Shown one piece after another: positions 56,457-64,000 of a stretch of DNA of 64,000 bases. The stretch covers positions 248,001 to 312,000 of the forward strand of contig CACWZP010000004.1 in assembly GCA_902765395.1 (NCBI GenBank), given 5' to 3'. The position numbers and the translations under genes were made by a program. The first letter of the stretch is position 1. Each line of letters begins with the position of its first letter. Origin of the DNA: an uncultured Eubacteriales bacterium. Its GTDB lineage: Bacteria > Bacillota > Clostridia > Christensenellales > Aristaeellaceae. The notes below the pieces were generated by a model that saw nothing but the letters and a program-made list of their open reading frames with translations, was not told the DNA's origin and did no database searches.

Positions 56457-58601
56457 TCAACTCTCCACGCTCAACTCTTTTATCAGCTTCCCTCCCCCCA
56501 GCAGCGCCGCGGCGTGCAGCGCCCGGGAGGCGGCGGTGTAGAGCCTGCGCCGCTCGCCGTCGGTCAGGGCCACGTCGGGCCAGACCACGATCACGGCGTC
56601 GAACTCCATGCCCTTGGTCAGGTGGTAGCAGGCCACCACGTTGTCCCCGGCCTCGTAGTTCAGATCCGCCTCGCCGCCGTCCAGCCGGTAGACGTTGTCC
56701 AGCTTCGTGGACAGGGAATCCGCCTGGGACTGGCTGCGGGTGATGACGGCGATGGACTTGTGCCCCGCGGCGCGGAAGTCGGCAAGGGTCTTCTTCAGCA
56801 GCGCCTCGGAATACTGGGCCATCAGGGGTTCCTCCCCCTCCCGGCCAAAGGGCTGCAGCTGCTCGCCGTCCGGCAGGATGCGGTTGCACAGCTGGGCGAT
56901 GGGCAGCGTGGAGCGATAGCACTTTGAAAGCGGCATCAGCGGCGCGTCCGCCGCGCCCAGGCTGGCCCCCCAGCGCGCCGGGTCGCAGGGCTCCATGCCC
57001 GGGGTGGTGCGCTGCTTGGGATCGCCCAGCAGCGTGACGGCGGCGTTGGGATAGTAGGTCCCCAGCATGGCCAGCGCCACGTCGGGATAATCCTGGGCCT
57101 CGTCCACCAGCAGGTGGTAGATCATCTTGTCCGGCGCGGCAAAGCCCAGCCGCACCATCAGGTATGCCTCGGCCACGGCGTCCTCCCACCAGGTGATCCC
57201 GGCGGCCTTGTTGTCCCGGTAGGCGTCGGCCAGGGCCTTCGGGGCCGTGCGCAGCGCCTTCGACAGCAGCGCGCCGCCCTTCAATTCCAGCATGCCCCGC
57301 AGCTGGGCGCGCACGGGCTGCAGCCGCTGGGCCACGGCCATGTTGCTCATCTGCCGCAGCTCCCGCTGGCTGTACTTGCCGGAAAAGCTCTTCTCATACT
57401 GCTTGTACAGCCGCTCCTCCCAGCCGGACAGCCGGGTCTGCAGCGTGCCGGCCATGCGCGTCAGCTTCTGCGCGGGCGTGAGCAGGGACAGCTCGTTTTT
57501 GTACATCCTGGCCAGCTCGTCCCGGCGGATCAGCACCTGGTTGTCCAGCTTCACGTCCTGGAAGCTGGGCCCGTAGGCGGAAAAGTCGTCGGCGAAGCGC
57601 TTGAGCTGCTTGAGGAACTCCGCCCCGCCCTTGTAGCGCACGGACTGGCGGCGCAGCTCGCTTTCCGCGTCCAGCAGGGCCTCCAGCTGGTGGTAGGGCT
57701 TCTCAACCTTCTTGCCCAGCACCTCTTCCACCACCTCCCGCAGCGTGCGGGCGCGGATGTTCTCCTCCCCCAGCTCCGGCAGCACGCCGGACACGTACTC
57801 GGAAAAGGCGGTGCTGGGCGAGAGGATGGTGATCTTGCTGGCGTCCAGCACGTCCCGCCGGCGGTACATCAGGTAGGCCGCCCGGTGCATGGCCACGCTG
57901 GTCTTGCCGCTGCCCGCGCCGCCCACCACGGACAGCACCTTCGCGTCCTCGCGGCGGATGGCGGCGTTCTGCTCGGACTGGATGGTGGCCACGATCTGGC
58001 GCATGTGGCGGCTGGTGGCCCCGGAGAGGATGTCCAGCAGCATGGCGTCGTCGATGTTCAGCTGGGTGTCCACGTAGTACTTCAGCCGCCCGTCCTCCAT
58101 GCGATACTGGCGCTTCAGCGTCAACTGGCCCCAGATCTCGCCCGAGGGGCTGTCGTACCGGGCCTCGCCGGGGGTGGCGTCGTAGTACAGGCTGCACACC
58201 GGCGCGCGCCAGTCGTGCACCAGCAGCTCGCCCTTCTCGTCCTTCAGGCTGTAGAGGCCGATGACGATCTTTTCGACCTTTTCCTCGCCCTTTTCGATGA
58301 AATCCACCCGGGCAAAGAAGGGGTTCATCAGCATGCGGCGCGAGCGCTGGGCCATGCTGTCGGCAAACTGGCGGCGCACCACGAAGCGGTCCACCTCGGT
58401 GGACAGCTGCTCCAGGTCCTCCTCGGACAGGGCCGTGGGCTTCACGCGCAGGTCCTCCCAGGCGTCGGCCACGATGGCCTGTATGGACTGCAGGTGGTCG
58501 TTGGAGATGACCTGGGCCCGCTCGATCAGCGCCAGCAGCAGCTGCTGCACCCGCACGGTATAGGCCTGTTCCTGCTCAAGCTCTCTCAAATGTTCAGACA
58601 T
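56457..58601 (-). CDS. helD: HelD-type RNA polymerase recycling helicase
   Basis: 714 residues from the ATG at 58601 (MSEHLRELEQEQAYTVRVQ), with GGAGG 9 bases upstream. The N-terminal coiled arm (HLRELEQEQAYTVRVQQLL) precedes a UvrD-like helicase split into two parts: Walker A VVGGAGSGKTSVAMHRAAY, ITILSPSTAFSEYVSGVL, LVDEAQDYPDVALAMLG and GDPKQRTTPGMEP. The mid segment matches the HelD secondary-channel arm. HelD removes RNA polymerase from nucleic acid in Gram-positives. The last residues are encoded by a heptanucleotide array. Confidence 0.9.
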   Translation of the reverse strand: MSEHLRELEQEQAYTVRVQQLLLALIERAQVISNDHLQSIQAIVADAWEDLRVKPTALSEEDLEQLSTEVDRFVVRRQFADSMAQRSRRMLMNPFFARVDFIEKGEEKVEKIVIGLYSLKDEKGELLVHDWRAPVCSLYYDATPGEARYDSPSGEIWGQLTLKRQYRMEDGRLKYYVDTQLNIDDAMLLDILSGATSRHMRQIVATIQSEQNAAIRREDAKVLSVVGGAGSGKTSVAMHRAAYLMYRRRDVLDASKITILSPSTAFSEYVSGVLPELGEENIRARTLREVVEEVLGKKVEKPYHQLEALLDAESELRRQSVRYKGGAEFLKQLKRFADDFSAYGPSFQDVKLDNQVLIRRDELARMYKNELSLLTPAQKLTRMAGTLQTRLSGWEERLYKQYEKSFSGKYSQRELRQMSNMAVAQRLQPVRAQLRGMLELKGGALLSKALRTAPKALADAYRDNKAAGITWWEDAVAEAYLMVRLGFAAPDKMIYHLLVDEAQDYPDVALAMLGTYYPNAAVTLLGDPKQRTTPGMEPCDPARWGASLGAADAPLMPLSKCYRSTLPIAQLCNRILPDGEQLQPFGREGEEPLMAQYSEALLKKTLADFRAAGHKSIAVITRSQSQADSLSTKLDNVYRLDGGEADLNYEAGDNVVACYHLTKGMEFDAVIVVWPDVALTDGERRRLYTAASRALHAAALLGGGKLIKELSVES

Positions 58602-58667
58602 AGAATAAACCTCCGGGTCGGAAACCAAATCCCCCCTGGCGCCTGCGGCGCACATAAAGGATAAACC

Positions 58668-58673
58668 ATTATA
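58668..58673 (-). promoter_or_regulatory. Putative -10 for helD
   Basis: TATAAT on the minus strand, with a weak TTTTCT -35 about 17 bases upstream, 67 bases before the helD start codon. Confidence 0.6.
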
Positions 58674-58700
58674 GCATAATGTAATGAAAAAGAAAAGACC

Positions 58701-58729
58701 TTGCGTATTTTTCAGGGAAGTTATAAAAT
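58701..58729 (+). promoter_or_regulatory. Promoter for the YitT-like gene
   Basis: TTGCGT (58701..58706), 17 bases, TAAAAT (58724..58729), 41 bases before the start codon. Divergent from helD. Confidence 0.75.
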
Positions 58730-58769
58730 GAGAGAGATGGAGTTACTCTGAAAGAAGGGTCGTGATCCC

Positions 58770-59630
58770 GTGTTTCCCAAGCAGCGCCCCCTGTGGTACC
58801 GGATCCTGCTGATTCTGATCGGCTCGACGCTCTACGCCCTGGGCCTGGTGTGCTTTGCCCGCCCCGCGGGCCTGTTCCCCGGCGGCTTCACCGGGCTTTC
58901 GCTGCTGATCCAGGAGTGCTGCACGCGCTACCTGGGCTTCACGCCGCCCTACTCCCTGTTCAGCCTGACGCTGAATTTCATCGCCGCAGCGCTGTGCTTT
59001 CGCTACATCGGCAAGCGCTTCGCGGTGCTTTCCATGCTGGCGGTGGCCGTCAGCAGCGTGCTCACCGACCTGATCCCCGTCTACGCCTTTTCCCAGGACC
59101 CGCTGCTGTGCAGCGTGTTCGGCGGGCTGGTGAACGGGCTGGCGATCTCGCTGTGCCTGCGGGCCGACGCCAGCACCGGCGGCACCGACTTCATCAGCAT
59201 CTACCTGGCCGAGAAGAGCGGCAAGGACGCCTTCAATATCATCCTGGGCGGCAACGTGGTGATGCTGGCGGCGGCGGGGCTGCTGTTCGGCTGGGAGCGG
59301 GCGCTGTACTCCATGATCTTCCAGTTCTGCACTACCCAGGCACTGCACACGCTGTTCCAGCGCTACCAGCACCGCACCCTCTGGATCGTCACCGACCAGC
59401 CCGAGCCGGTCTACGCCATCATCCGCGACACCACCCACCACGCCGCCACGCTGTTCAAGGGCATCGGCCTGTATCGCAACGAGCCCCGCAGCATGATCTA
59501 CACCGTGCTGTCCGGCGACGACATCCGCCGCGTGGTGCACGACGTGCGCCAGGTGGACCCCCACGCCTTCATCAACATCCAGCGCACCGACTCCCTCACC
59601 GGCCGCTTCTATCGCAAGCCGCAGGACTGA
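58770..59630 (+). CDS. YitT-family membrane protein
   Basis: 286 residues, GTG start at 58770 (VFPKQRPLWYRILLILIGS). Five membrane segments are evident: LLILIGSTLYALGLVCF, GGFTGLSLLIQECC, LFSLTLNFIAAALCFRYIG, VLSMLAVAVSSVLTDLIPV and GGNVVMLAAAGLLFGWE. The signature DASTGGTDFISIYLAEKSG marks the YitT/DUF161 family. The C-terminal ~70 residues form the cytoplasmic DUF2179 domain (HRTLWIVTDQPEPVYAI). The function is unsettled, possibly transport. Ribosome site AAGG is weak. Confidence 0.9.
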   Translation: MFPKQRPLWYRILLILIGSTLYALGLVCFARPAGLFPGGFTGLSLLIQECCTRYLGFTPPYSLFSLTLNFIAAALCFRYIGKRFAVLSMLAVAVSSVLTDLIPVYAFSQDPLLCSVFGGLVNGLAISLCLRADASTGGTDFISIYLAEKSGKDAFNIILGGNVVMLAAAGLLFGWERALYSMIFQFCTTQALHTLFQRYQHRTLWIVTDQPEPVYAIIRDTTHHAATLFKGIGLYRNEPRSMIYTVLSGDDIRRVVHDVRQVDPHAFINIQRTDSLTGRFYRKPQD

Positions 59631-59633
59631 ATC

Positions 59634-59820
59634 AGAGTTGAGAGTTCAGAATTGAGAGTGGAGTTGTGGTGCAAATCCTTCGGATTTGTTTTGATTTAAA
59701 GAGAAACCGGATTGCTACGTCGCTTCGCTCCCCGCAATGAAAGGAACAGAGCGTAAAAGTGCGGCCATGCGGTTCCTTCACATTCCTTAACTCCACTCTA
59801 AACTCTTCACTCTCCACTCC
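59634..59820. repeat. Heptanucleotide-array element, yitT/PfkB gap
   Basis: Left end (59634..59665): AGAGTTG, AGAGTTC, AGAATTG and AGAGTGG, starting 3 bases after the yitT stop. Right end (59785..59820): inverted heptamers AACTCCA/CTCTAAA/CTCTTCA. The core holds a terminator and a CCGGATTGCTACGTCGCTTC-type repeat. Confidence 0.75.
59672..59694 (+). terminator. Terminator after the YitT-like gene
   Basis: CAAATCC, loop TTC, GGATTTG, then TTTTGATTT. Confidence 0.85.
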
Positions 59821-59837
59821 CCCCAAAGGAGGCCCCC

Positions 59838-60848
59838 ATGCACAACCTTCCCCAGGTGGCCGTCATCGGCGCCGCGATCGTGGACATCCCGCTGGCGCCG
59901 GTGGGCGCGGCGGTGTTTGACGCCCACTCCACACCCCTCTCCCGCATCGCCATGGCCCCCGGCGGCGACGCGCTAAACGAGGCGCTGGCGCTCTCGCGGC
60001 TGGGCGCAAGGCCCCTGCTGGTGAGTGTCGTCGGCGAGGACGTACCCGGTGATTTCATACTGAAGGCCCTCCGGGAAGCGGGCGTGGACGCAGGCGGCGT
60101 CGGGCGGGTGCCCGGGCTGGACACCGGCATGAACGTCGTGCTGGTGGACGGCGGCGGCGAACGCCGGTTCATCACCAGCGAAAGCGGCAGCCTGCGCAAA
60201 TTGGGCCTTTCGGACATCCTGCCCGCGCTGGAGTCCCCGGCGTTTGCGGGCGTGAGGATCGCCTGCCTGGCGAGCATGTTCGTGTCGCCGCTTCTGACGC
60301 TGGAGGACACAGCCGCGCTGTTCGACCGGCTGAAGGCGCGGGGCGTGACCCTCTGCGCCGACACCACCCGCCCCAAGCACGGCGAGACGCTTCGGGAGGC
60401 CGGAGCGGCCCTGTCCCGGCTGGACTATTTCTTCCCGAACGAGGGCGAGGCCGCGGCCCTCACCGGCGAGAGCGACCCGGACGCCATGGCAGACGCGCTG
60501 CTGGAGGCAGGCGTGGGGCACGCGGTCATCAAGCTGGGCGGCGCGGGCTGCCTGCTGGCCAGCGCGGCGGAGCGCCATCGCATCCCCGCCGTGCCCGGCG
60601 TCGTGCCCGTGGACACCACCGGCGCGGGCGACACCTTCGCCGCGGCCTTCATCGCCGCGCTCGCCGAGGGTCGCGCCTTCATCGACTGCGGCCGCTTCGC
60701 CAACGCCGCCGCGTCCCTGTGCGTGGAGCACGTCGGCGCAAGAGGCACCTGGACGCAGGCGGATGTGGAGGAGCGGCTGAAGCTGTTGGCGCAGGCGCGG
60801 CACCGCCCATTGACGGGGGATCAGAGACAATCGGGATTATTAAAATGA
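59838..60848 (+). CDS. PfkB-family carbohydrate kinase
   Basis: 336 residues starting MHNLPQVAVIGAAIVDIPL, with AAAGGAGG 7 bases upstream. The ribokinase fold is shown by the N-terminal IAMAPGGDALNEALALSRLG (sugar-binding GG motif), SVVGEDVPGDFILKALREAG, FFPNEGEAAALTGE and the C-terminal PVDTTGAGDTFAAAFIAALA with catalytic Asp (GAGD). It phosphorylates a sugar or nucleoside. The specific substrate is not evident. The gene stands alone. Directly after its stop lies a GCAGGGGCGGC hairpin repeat. Confidence 0.92.
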   Translation: MHNLPQVAVIGAAIVDIPLAPVGAAVFDAHSTPLSRIAMAPGGDALNEALALSRLGARPLLVSVVGEDVPGDFILKALREAGVDAGGVGRVPGLDTGMNVVLVDGGGERRFITSESGSLRKLGLSDILPALESPAFAGVRIACLASMFVSPLLTLEDTAALFDRLKARGVTLCADTTRPKHGETLREAGAALSRLDYFFPNEGEAAALTGESDPDAMADALLEAGVGHAVIKLGGAGCLLASAAERHRIPAVPGVVPVDTTGAGDTFAAAFIAALAEGRAFIDCGRFANAAASLCVEHVGARGTWTQADVEERLKLLAQARHRPLTGDQRQSGLLK

Positions 60849-61079
60849 TGCAGGGGCGGCGTTGTGCCGCCCCTGCAAGGGTATGCACAGGCAGCCGGAT
60901 TGCCACGTCGTCGCTGCGCTCCTCCTCGCAATGACACTGCAGTGGACGTTGGTTCTTCCTTCTATTTCAGCAGAAGCGCAATCTGACGATTCGACAATGC
61001 GTCATTGCGAGGAGGGCCATCCCATGGCCCGACGTGGCAATCCGGTTCCCCATTCAGCCCTGCCACATCCCTCGCTGCT

Positions 61080-61178
61080 CCCCAATCGCGCGGCGGCCTG
61101 CCGAGTCGTGAATTGAAGCGAGCGGCTCGGCGCAGGGTGCCGAACGCGAAGCTTCACTGAACAGCGAGCGCAGGCCGC
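61080..61178 (+). repeat. 99-bp structured repeat, copy 1
   Basis: Identical to 61648..61746. GCGGCCTGC near the start pairs with GCAGGCCGC at the end. Inside, CCGAG pairs with CTCGG, and GAAGC with GCTTC. Both copies are followed some bases later by GGAACCGGGGAACGG. Confidence 0.9.
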
Positions 61179-61542
61179 GAAAAGGAACCGGGGAACGGAC
61201 TTTTTTTGCGGCGGATTTCCGGCACAAGTGAGCCCACGGCCTCAACATCTTCGCGGAGGATACAGGCTCCGTTTGCCGCGTCGCTCAAAAGTGCCAAGGT
61301 TAGGCAACCGACGCGAAGCGCGGTTGGCCGGTTCGCCGGAGTCCGCAGGGCTTCGGCGAAAACCGTCTGGTAAATCCGCCGCCCAGTGATGGGAGATCAG
61401 CGAGGATCGGGATTTCGCAAATGCTAATATAGGGGCAGCGTTGCGCCACCCGCCGGGGTATGATGATTCTCATTGTCAGAACGAGAGCGACCTCTTCCGC
61501 CCCTGCGGGGCACCTGCCGCGGGCCTTCGGCTCCAACTCGCT

Positions 61543-61563
61543 GAAAAATGTCCACTGGACATT
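61543..61563. repeat. Short perfect palindrome
   Basis: AAAATGTCCA, C, TGGACATTTT forms a 10-bp arm hairpin (12-bp with flanking bases). A short motif of unknown role. Confidence 0.8.
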
Positions 61564-61647
61564 TTTCCGGGCACTCGATGCTCCTGAAAGGGGAGGCTTT
61601 TGGGGCAGTGGGGCCCCCTCTTTAGGACTGCCACATCTATCGCTGCA

Positions 61648-61746
61648 CCCCAATCGCGCGGCGGCCTGCCGAGTCGTGAATTGAAGCGAGCGGCTCGGCG
61701 CAGGGTGCCGAACGCGAAGCTTCACTGAACAGCGAGCGCAGGCCGC
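61648..61746 (+). repeat. 99-bp structured repeat, copy 2
   Basis: Exact match to 61080..61178, 568 bases away, in the same orientation, with 20 bases of related sequence before each. Confidence 0.9.
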
Positions 61747-61835
61747 AACCGTTCCTCGGTTCCCCTCCGGAAACTGTTTCGGAAAGGGAACCGGGGAACG
61801 GTTTATTTCGGCGGCATTGCGCCGCCCCAAGACAT

Positions 61836-63887
61836 TTACTCCCCCTCCACCCAGAACTCGCCCGTCCGGCTCAGCTCGCCGCCGTCCTTGCCGATCTGGG
61901 CGACGCAGAAGCCGCTCTCGTACAGGGCGGCAGGGTCCTCCAGGGGCACGACCAGGTGCCCGGAATCCACATACACCGTCTCCAGCACCTGGTCGCCCAC
62001 GACCACCTTGCTGAACTCAGTGAAGTGCTCGCCGGTGACCAGCAGCCGGTGATACTCCCACAGGGCGTCGGAGATCTCGATCTGCCGGCTGCCCATGGCC
62101 ATATCCGTGCGCTCGTAGGGGAACTCGCCCTCGAAGGCCTCCCGGTCGCCGTAGAGCATGTCGTACTCCAGCATCTCCAGCTTGCCCAGGTACTCCTCCC
62201 CCGTCTCGCCGGCATCGTAGGACTGGTGCAGCTTGGCCACCACGCCGCCGGAGAAGCCCAGCTGCTTCAGCACATTGGCGTTCAGCCGATAGGCCTGCAG
62301 GTCCGGGGCCTCGAACTCACCGCCGAAGTTGTTCCAGATCACATAGCGGCTGGCGTATATGCTGCCGGTGGTCAGCAGGTCGTTCTCCAGCTCCAGCGCG
62401 GGCAGGTGGTCGCCGTAGGCCACCATCACGGTGGGCTCGTCGAACTTCAGCAGCGCCAGCGTCAGCTGCCTCAAAAACGCGTCCGTGCCCGGCAGGGCGT
62501 TGACGAAGTTCTGGAACGGCGCCAGCGGGATGCTCTCCGGCAGGGAGAGCACGTCGATGTCCCCCGCCTTGGGCTCGTAGGTCTCGGCATACTTGCCGTG
62601 GGTCTCCACGGCGATGCAGAACACCATGTCGCGGCTGTCGGTGCTCCCCAGCGCCTCGATGATCTCGTCCGTCAGCACGGCATCCTTCGCCCAGCCCAGG
62701 GGCGTATACTTCACGTCCTCCATGTACTCCAGGGACACAAACCGGTCGAAGCCCTCGTTGGGATAGACGACGTTGCGGCTGTAGAAGGAACCGCTGTTGT
62801 TGTGCATGGCGGTGGAGGTGTAGCCGTACTGGCGCAGGTTGTAGCACATGCTCTCGCAGGTGGTGCTCTGCAGTATGGTGTTGTAGGGATACTCGCCCGC
62901 ACCGAAGAAATCCAGGTTCAATCCGGTGATGACCTCGAACTCGGTGTTGGCGGTGCCGCCGCCGATGGTGGGCACGTACAGCTCCCCGCTGGGGAAGCGG
63001 CTGCACAGGCGGTTGAACCAGGGCGTGGGGTCGGCGGAGTACTTCGCCCCCTTGATGGTGTTCACGTCGAAGAAGGACTCCAGCTGCACGAACACGATGT
63101 TCGGGTGGGCCAGGTTGTCGTCGGCGTCGAACACCGGGTAGATCAGCTCGTCACCCTCCGGCTCCTCCATGTCGGTCAGGATCTCCGCCACGGTCTCGTG
63201 GGAGTACTCCTGGGGCCGGTTGATGCCCTGGCGGCCGAAGGTCAACGTGAAGCAGGTGACGAAGCCATAGTCGTTGTAGGCGTCCACCAGGCTGTCAAAC
63301 TTTGCCGGCAGCAGCTCGCCGCGCACGCCCAGCGCCGCCACCATGGCCGTCAGAAGCACCATGCCCACGAACAGGGCCAGCGACCGGGGGAAGTTGTAGC
63401 GCCGCCGCCGCTTCATGCGGGCGAACATCATGATGACCGCCGCGATGGCCAGGAAGCTGGACGTGAATATGACGATGATCTTCGTCCAGGTGTAGTAGAC
63501 CGTGATCAGCGAGAAGGCGTCCTTGAGCATCAGTATGTCCACCGAGCAGAAGGGCTGGGTGCGCTCCTTGATGACCATGTACTCCACGATGCCCAGGATC
63601 ACCCAGACCAGCGACACCGTGGTCAGCACCGCCCGGCGGCGCTTGAACAGCTCCGACAGCGTCAGCGACGCCAGGATCACCAGCGCGCTGAACAGGAAGG
63701 CCACGGGCCGCTGGCCGATGAACGCGAACAGCCGCGCCGGGGACAGGCCGCGGTTGAGCAGCTCCACCACCAGCGAGAGCGCCAAGGCCAGCGCGGGCAG
63801 CATAATCAGCCGGGTGCGCACCCGGCTGTTGTCATAGGATATCTTGCGCCGCGGCTTTTGGGCCGGACGCCTGGATTTGGCAGGCAT
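61836..63887 (-). CDS. LtaS-like membrane sulfatase (alkaline phosphatase superfamily)
   Basis: 683 residues starting MPAKSRRPAQKPRRKISYD. Five N-terminal membrane segments are visible (LIMLPALALALSLVVELL; PVAFLFSALVILASLTLSE; VLTTVSLVWVILGIVEYMV; IIVIFTSSFLAIAAVIMMF; SLALFVGMVLLTAMVAALG). The sulfatase domain follows at ~265-570 with PNIVFVQLESFFDV, VPTIGGGTANTEFEV (the Thr nucleophile region) and PTVMVAYGDHLPALELEN. The family makes lipoteichoic acid or related glycerol-phosphate polymers. Length and topology fit LtaS/YvgJ-type proteins. Confidence 0.92.
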   Translation of the reverse strand: MPAKSRRPAQKPRRKISYDNSRVRTRLIMLPALALALSLVVELLNRGLSPARLFAFIGQRPVAFLFSALVILASLTLSELFKRRRAVLTTVSLVWVILGIVEYMVIKERTQPFCSVDILMLKDAFSLITVYYTWTKIIVIFTSSFLAIAAVIMMFARMKRRRRYNFPRSLALFVGMVLLTAMVAALGVRGELLPAKFDSLVDAYNDYGFVTCFTLTFGRQGINRPQEYSHETVAEILTDMEEPEGDELIYPVFDADDNLAHPNIVFVQLESFFDVNTIKGAKYSADPTPWFNRLCSRFPSGELYVPTIGGGTANTEFEVITGLNLDFFGAGEYPYNTILQSTTCESMCYNLRQYGYTSTAMHNNSGSFYSRNVVYPNEGFDRFVSLEYMEDVKYTPLGWAKDAVLTDEIIEALGSTDSRDMVFCIAVETHGKYAETYEPKAGDIDVLSLPESIPLAPFQNFVNALPGTDAFLRQLTLALLKFDEPTVMVAYGDHLPALELENDLLTTGSIYASRYVIWNNFGGEFEAPDLQAYRLNANVLKQLGFSGGVVAKLHQSYDAGETGEEYLGKLEMLEYDMLYGDREAFEGEFPYERTDMAMGSRQIEISDALWEYHRLLVTGEHFTEFSKVVVGDQVLETVYVDSGHLVVPLEDPAALYESGFCVAQIGKDGGELSRTGEFWVEGE

Positions 63888-64000
63888 GGGAACCTCCGAT
63901 TCAAGAGTTCAGAGTTTAGAGTCTGTTTCTAAAATGCCTGAAGCGCATTTTCGGCGTATTTGACTGCATTTCTGCGTTGATTCCCCTTGACTTAGCCCCA
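63888..64000. other. Upstream of the LtaS-like gene, partial gap
   Basis: GGAGGTTCCC precedes the LtaS start codon on the minus strand. A short array AGAGTTC, AGAGTTT, AGAG (63904..63922) lies here. The rest shows no identifiable signal before the window ends. Confidence 0.5.

Larger units (their letters stand above)
60849..61835. other. 987-bp repeat cluster without genes
   Basis: Contains in order: a hairpin repeat (60850..60876), an inverted pair of CCGGATTGCCACGTCG-type elements (60896..60934 and 61001..61045), two identical 99-bp repeats (61080..61178, 61648..61746) and a short AAAATGTCCACTGGACATTTT-type palindrome (61543..61563). Small open frames here share repeat-encoded peptides and are not credible. 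No gene seen. Confidence 0.85.

Noticed and set aside
60862-61830. Small open frames in the repeat cluster (60862..61116, 61460..61684, 61300..61830)
   Set aside because: They share the peptide PNRAAACRVVN only because of the 99-bp repeat; no ribosome site or independent protein features.
1-64000. Insertion sequence or transposase
   Set aside because: No transposase-like protein was seen in any frame; the only mobile signs are the prophage and small repeats.

Overview
The window is high-GC DNA from a Clostridia-like Firmicute, probably a gut or rumen commensal. Evidence for the host type is a Gram-positive DnaE, an LtaS-type sulfatase, a YhcN/YlaJ-type spore lipoprotein, HelD, YitT, an M-box/mgtE pair, and Firmicute signal peptides and strong GGAGG ribosome binding sites. 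Genus and species cannot be read from this sequence. About half the window (1 to ~32,885) is an integrated temperate siphophage. The rest is host chromosome.

Prophage, read right to left. The integrase (31614..32783) sits beside attR, which is the 3' part of a tRNA-Arg gene (32841..32885). Between a divergent promoter/operator region (29992..30173) and the integrase lie a CI-like repressor, an ImmA/IrrE-like protease and a secreted lipoprotein, all on the + strand. Leftward from the switch runs an early operon that is almost entirely overlapping genes: a Cro-like protein, about ten small proteins, DUF2800 and DUF2815 (ssDNA-binding) proteins, DNA polymerase A, a MazG-like protein, a VirE-type primase-helicase, a VRR-NUC nuclease, an SNF2-like helicase cut by an amber codon, and a sigma-70-like late regulator. 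A putative late promoter (15728..15757) then leads into HNH, large terminase, portal, protease, HK97 capsid, connectors, tail tube, tail chaperones (with a -1 frameshift), tape measure, Dit, tail hub and fibre genes. The fibre gene runs off the left edge, so lysis genes and attL are outside the window.

Host part. After attR and a strong terminator come an M-box Mg2+ riboswitch with its terminator and mgtE. These are followed by an Ig-like/lysozyme secreted protein, a GtrB-like glycosyltransferase, dnaE, a YhcN-like lipoprotein, a uridine-kinase-like enzyme, a 1168-residue secreted repeat protein, a HAD-thiamine pyrophosphokinase fusion, two FAD enzymes, a secreted solute-binding-like protein, HelD, a YitT membrane protein, a PfkB sugar kinase and an LtaS-like sulfatase.

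A recurrent theme is small repeats. There are heptanucleotide arrays just after stop codons (often with an inverted partner before the next gene), several palindromic element families, and palindromic elements that sit inside reading frames, including phage genes. The most notable single observations are the amber codon inside the helicase Walker A motif, the repeat-filled FAD protein, two identical 99-bp structured repeats, two membrane peptides too short or too overlapped for ordinary gene calling, and a possible phage replication origin.
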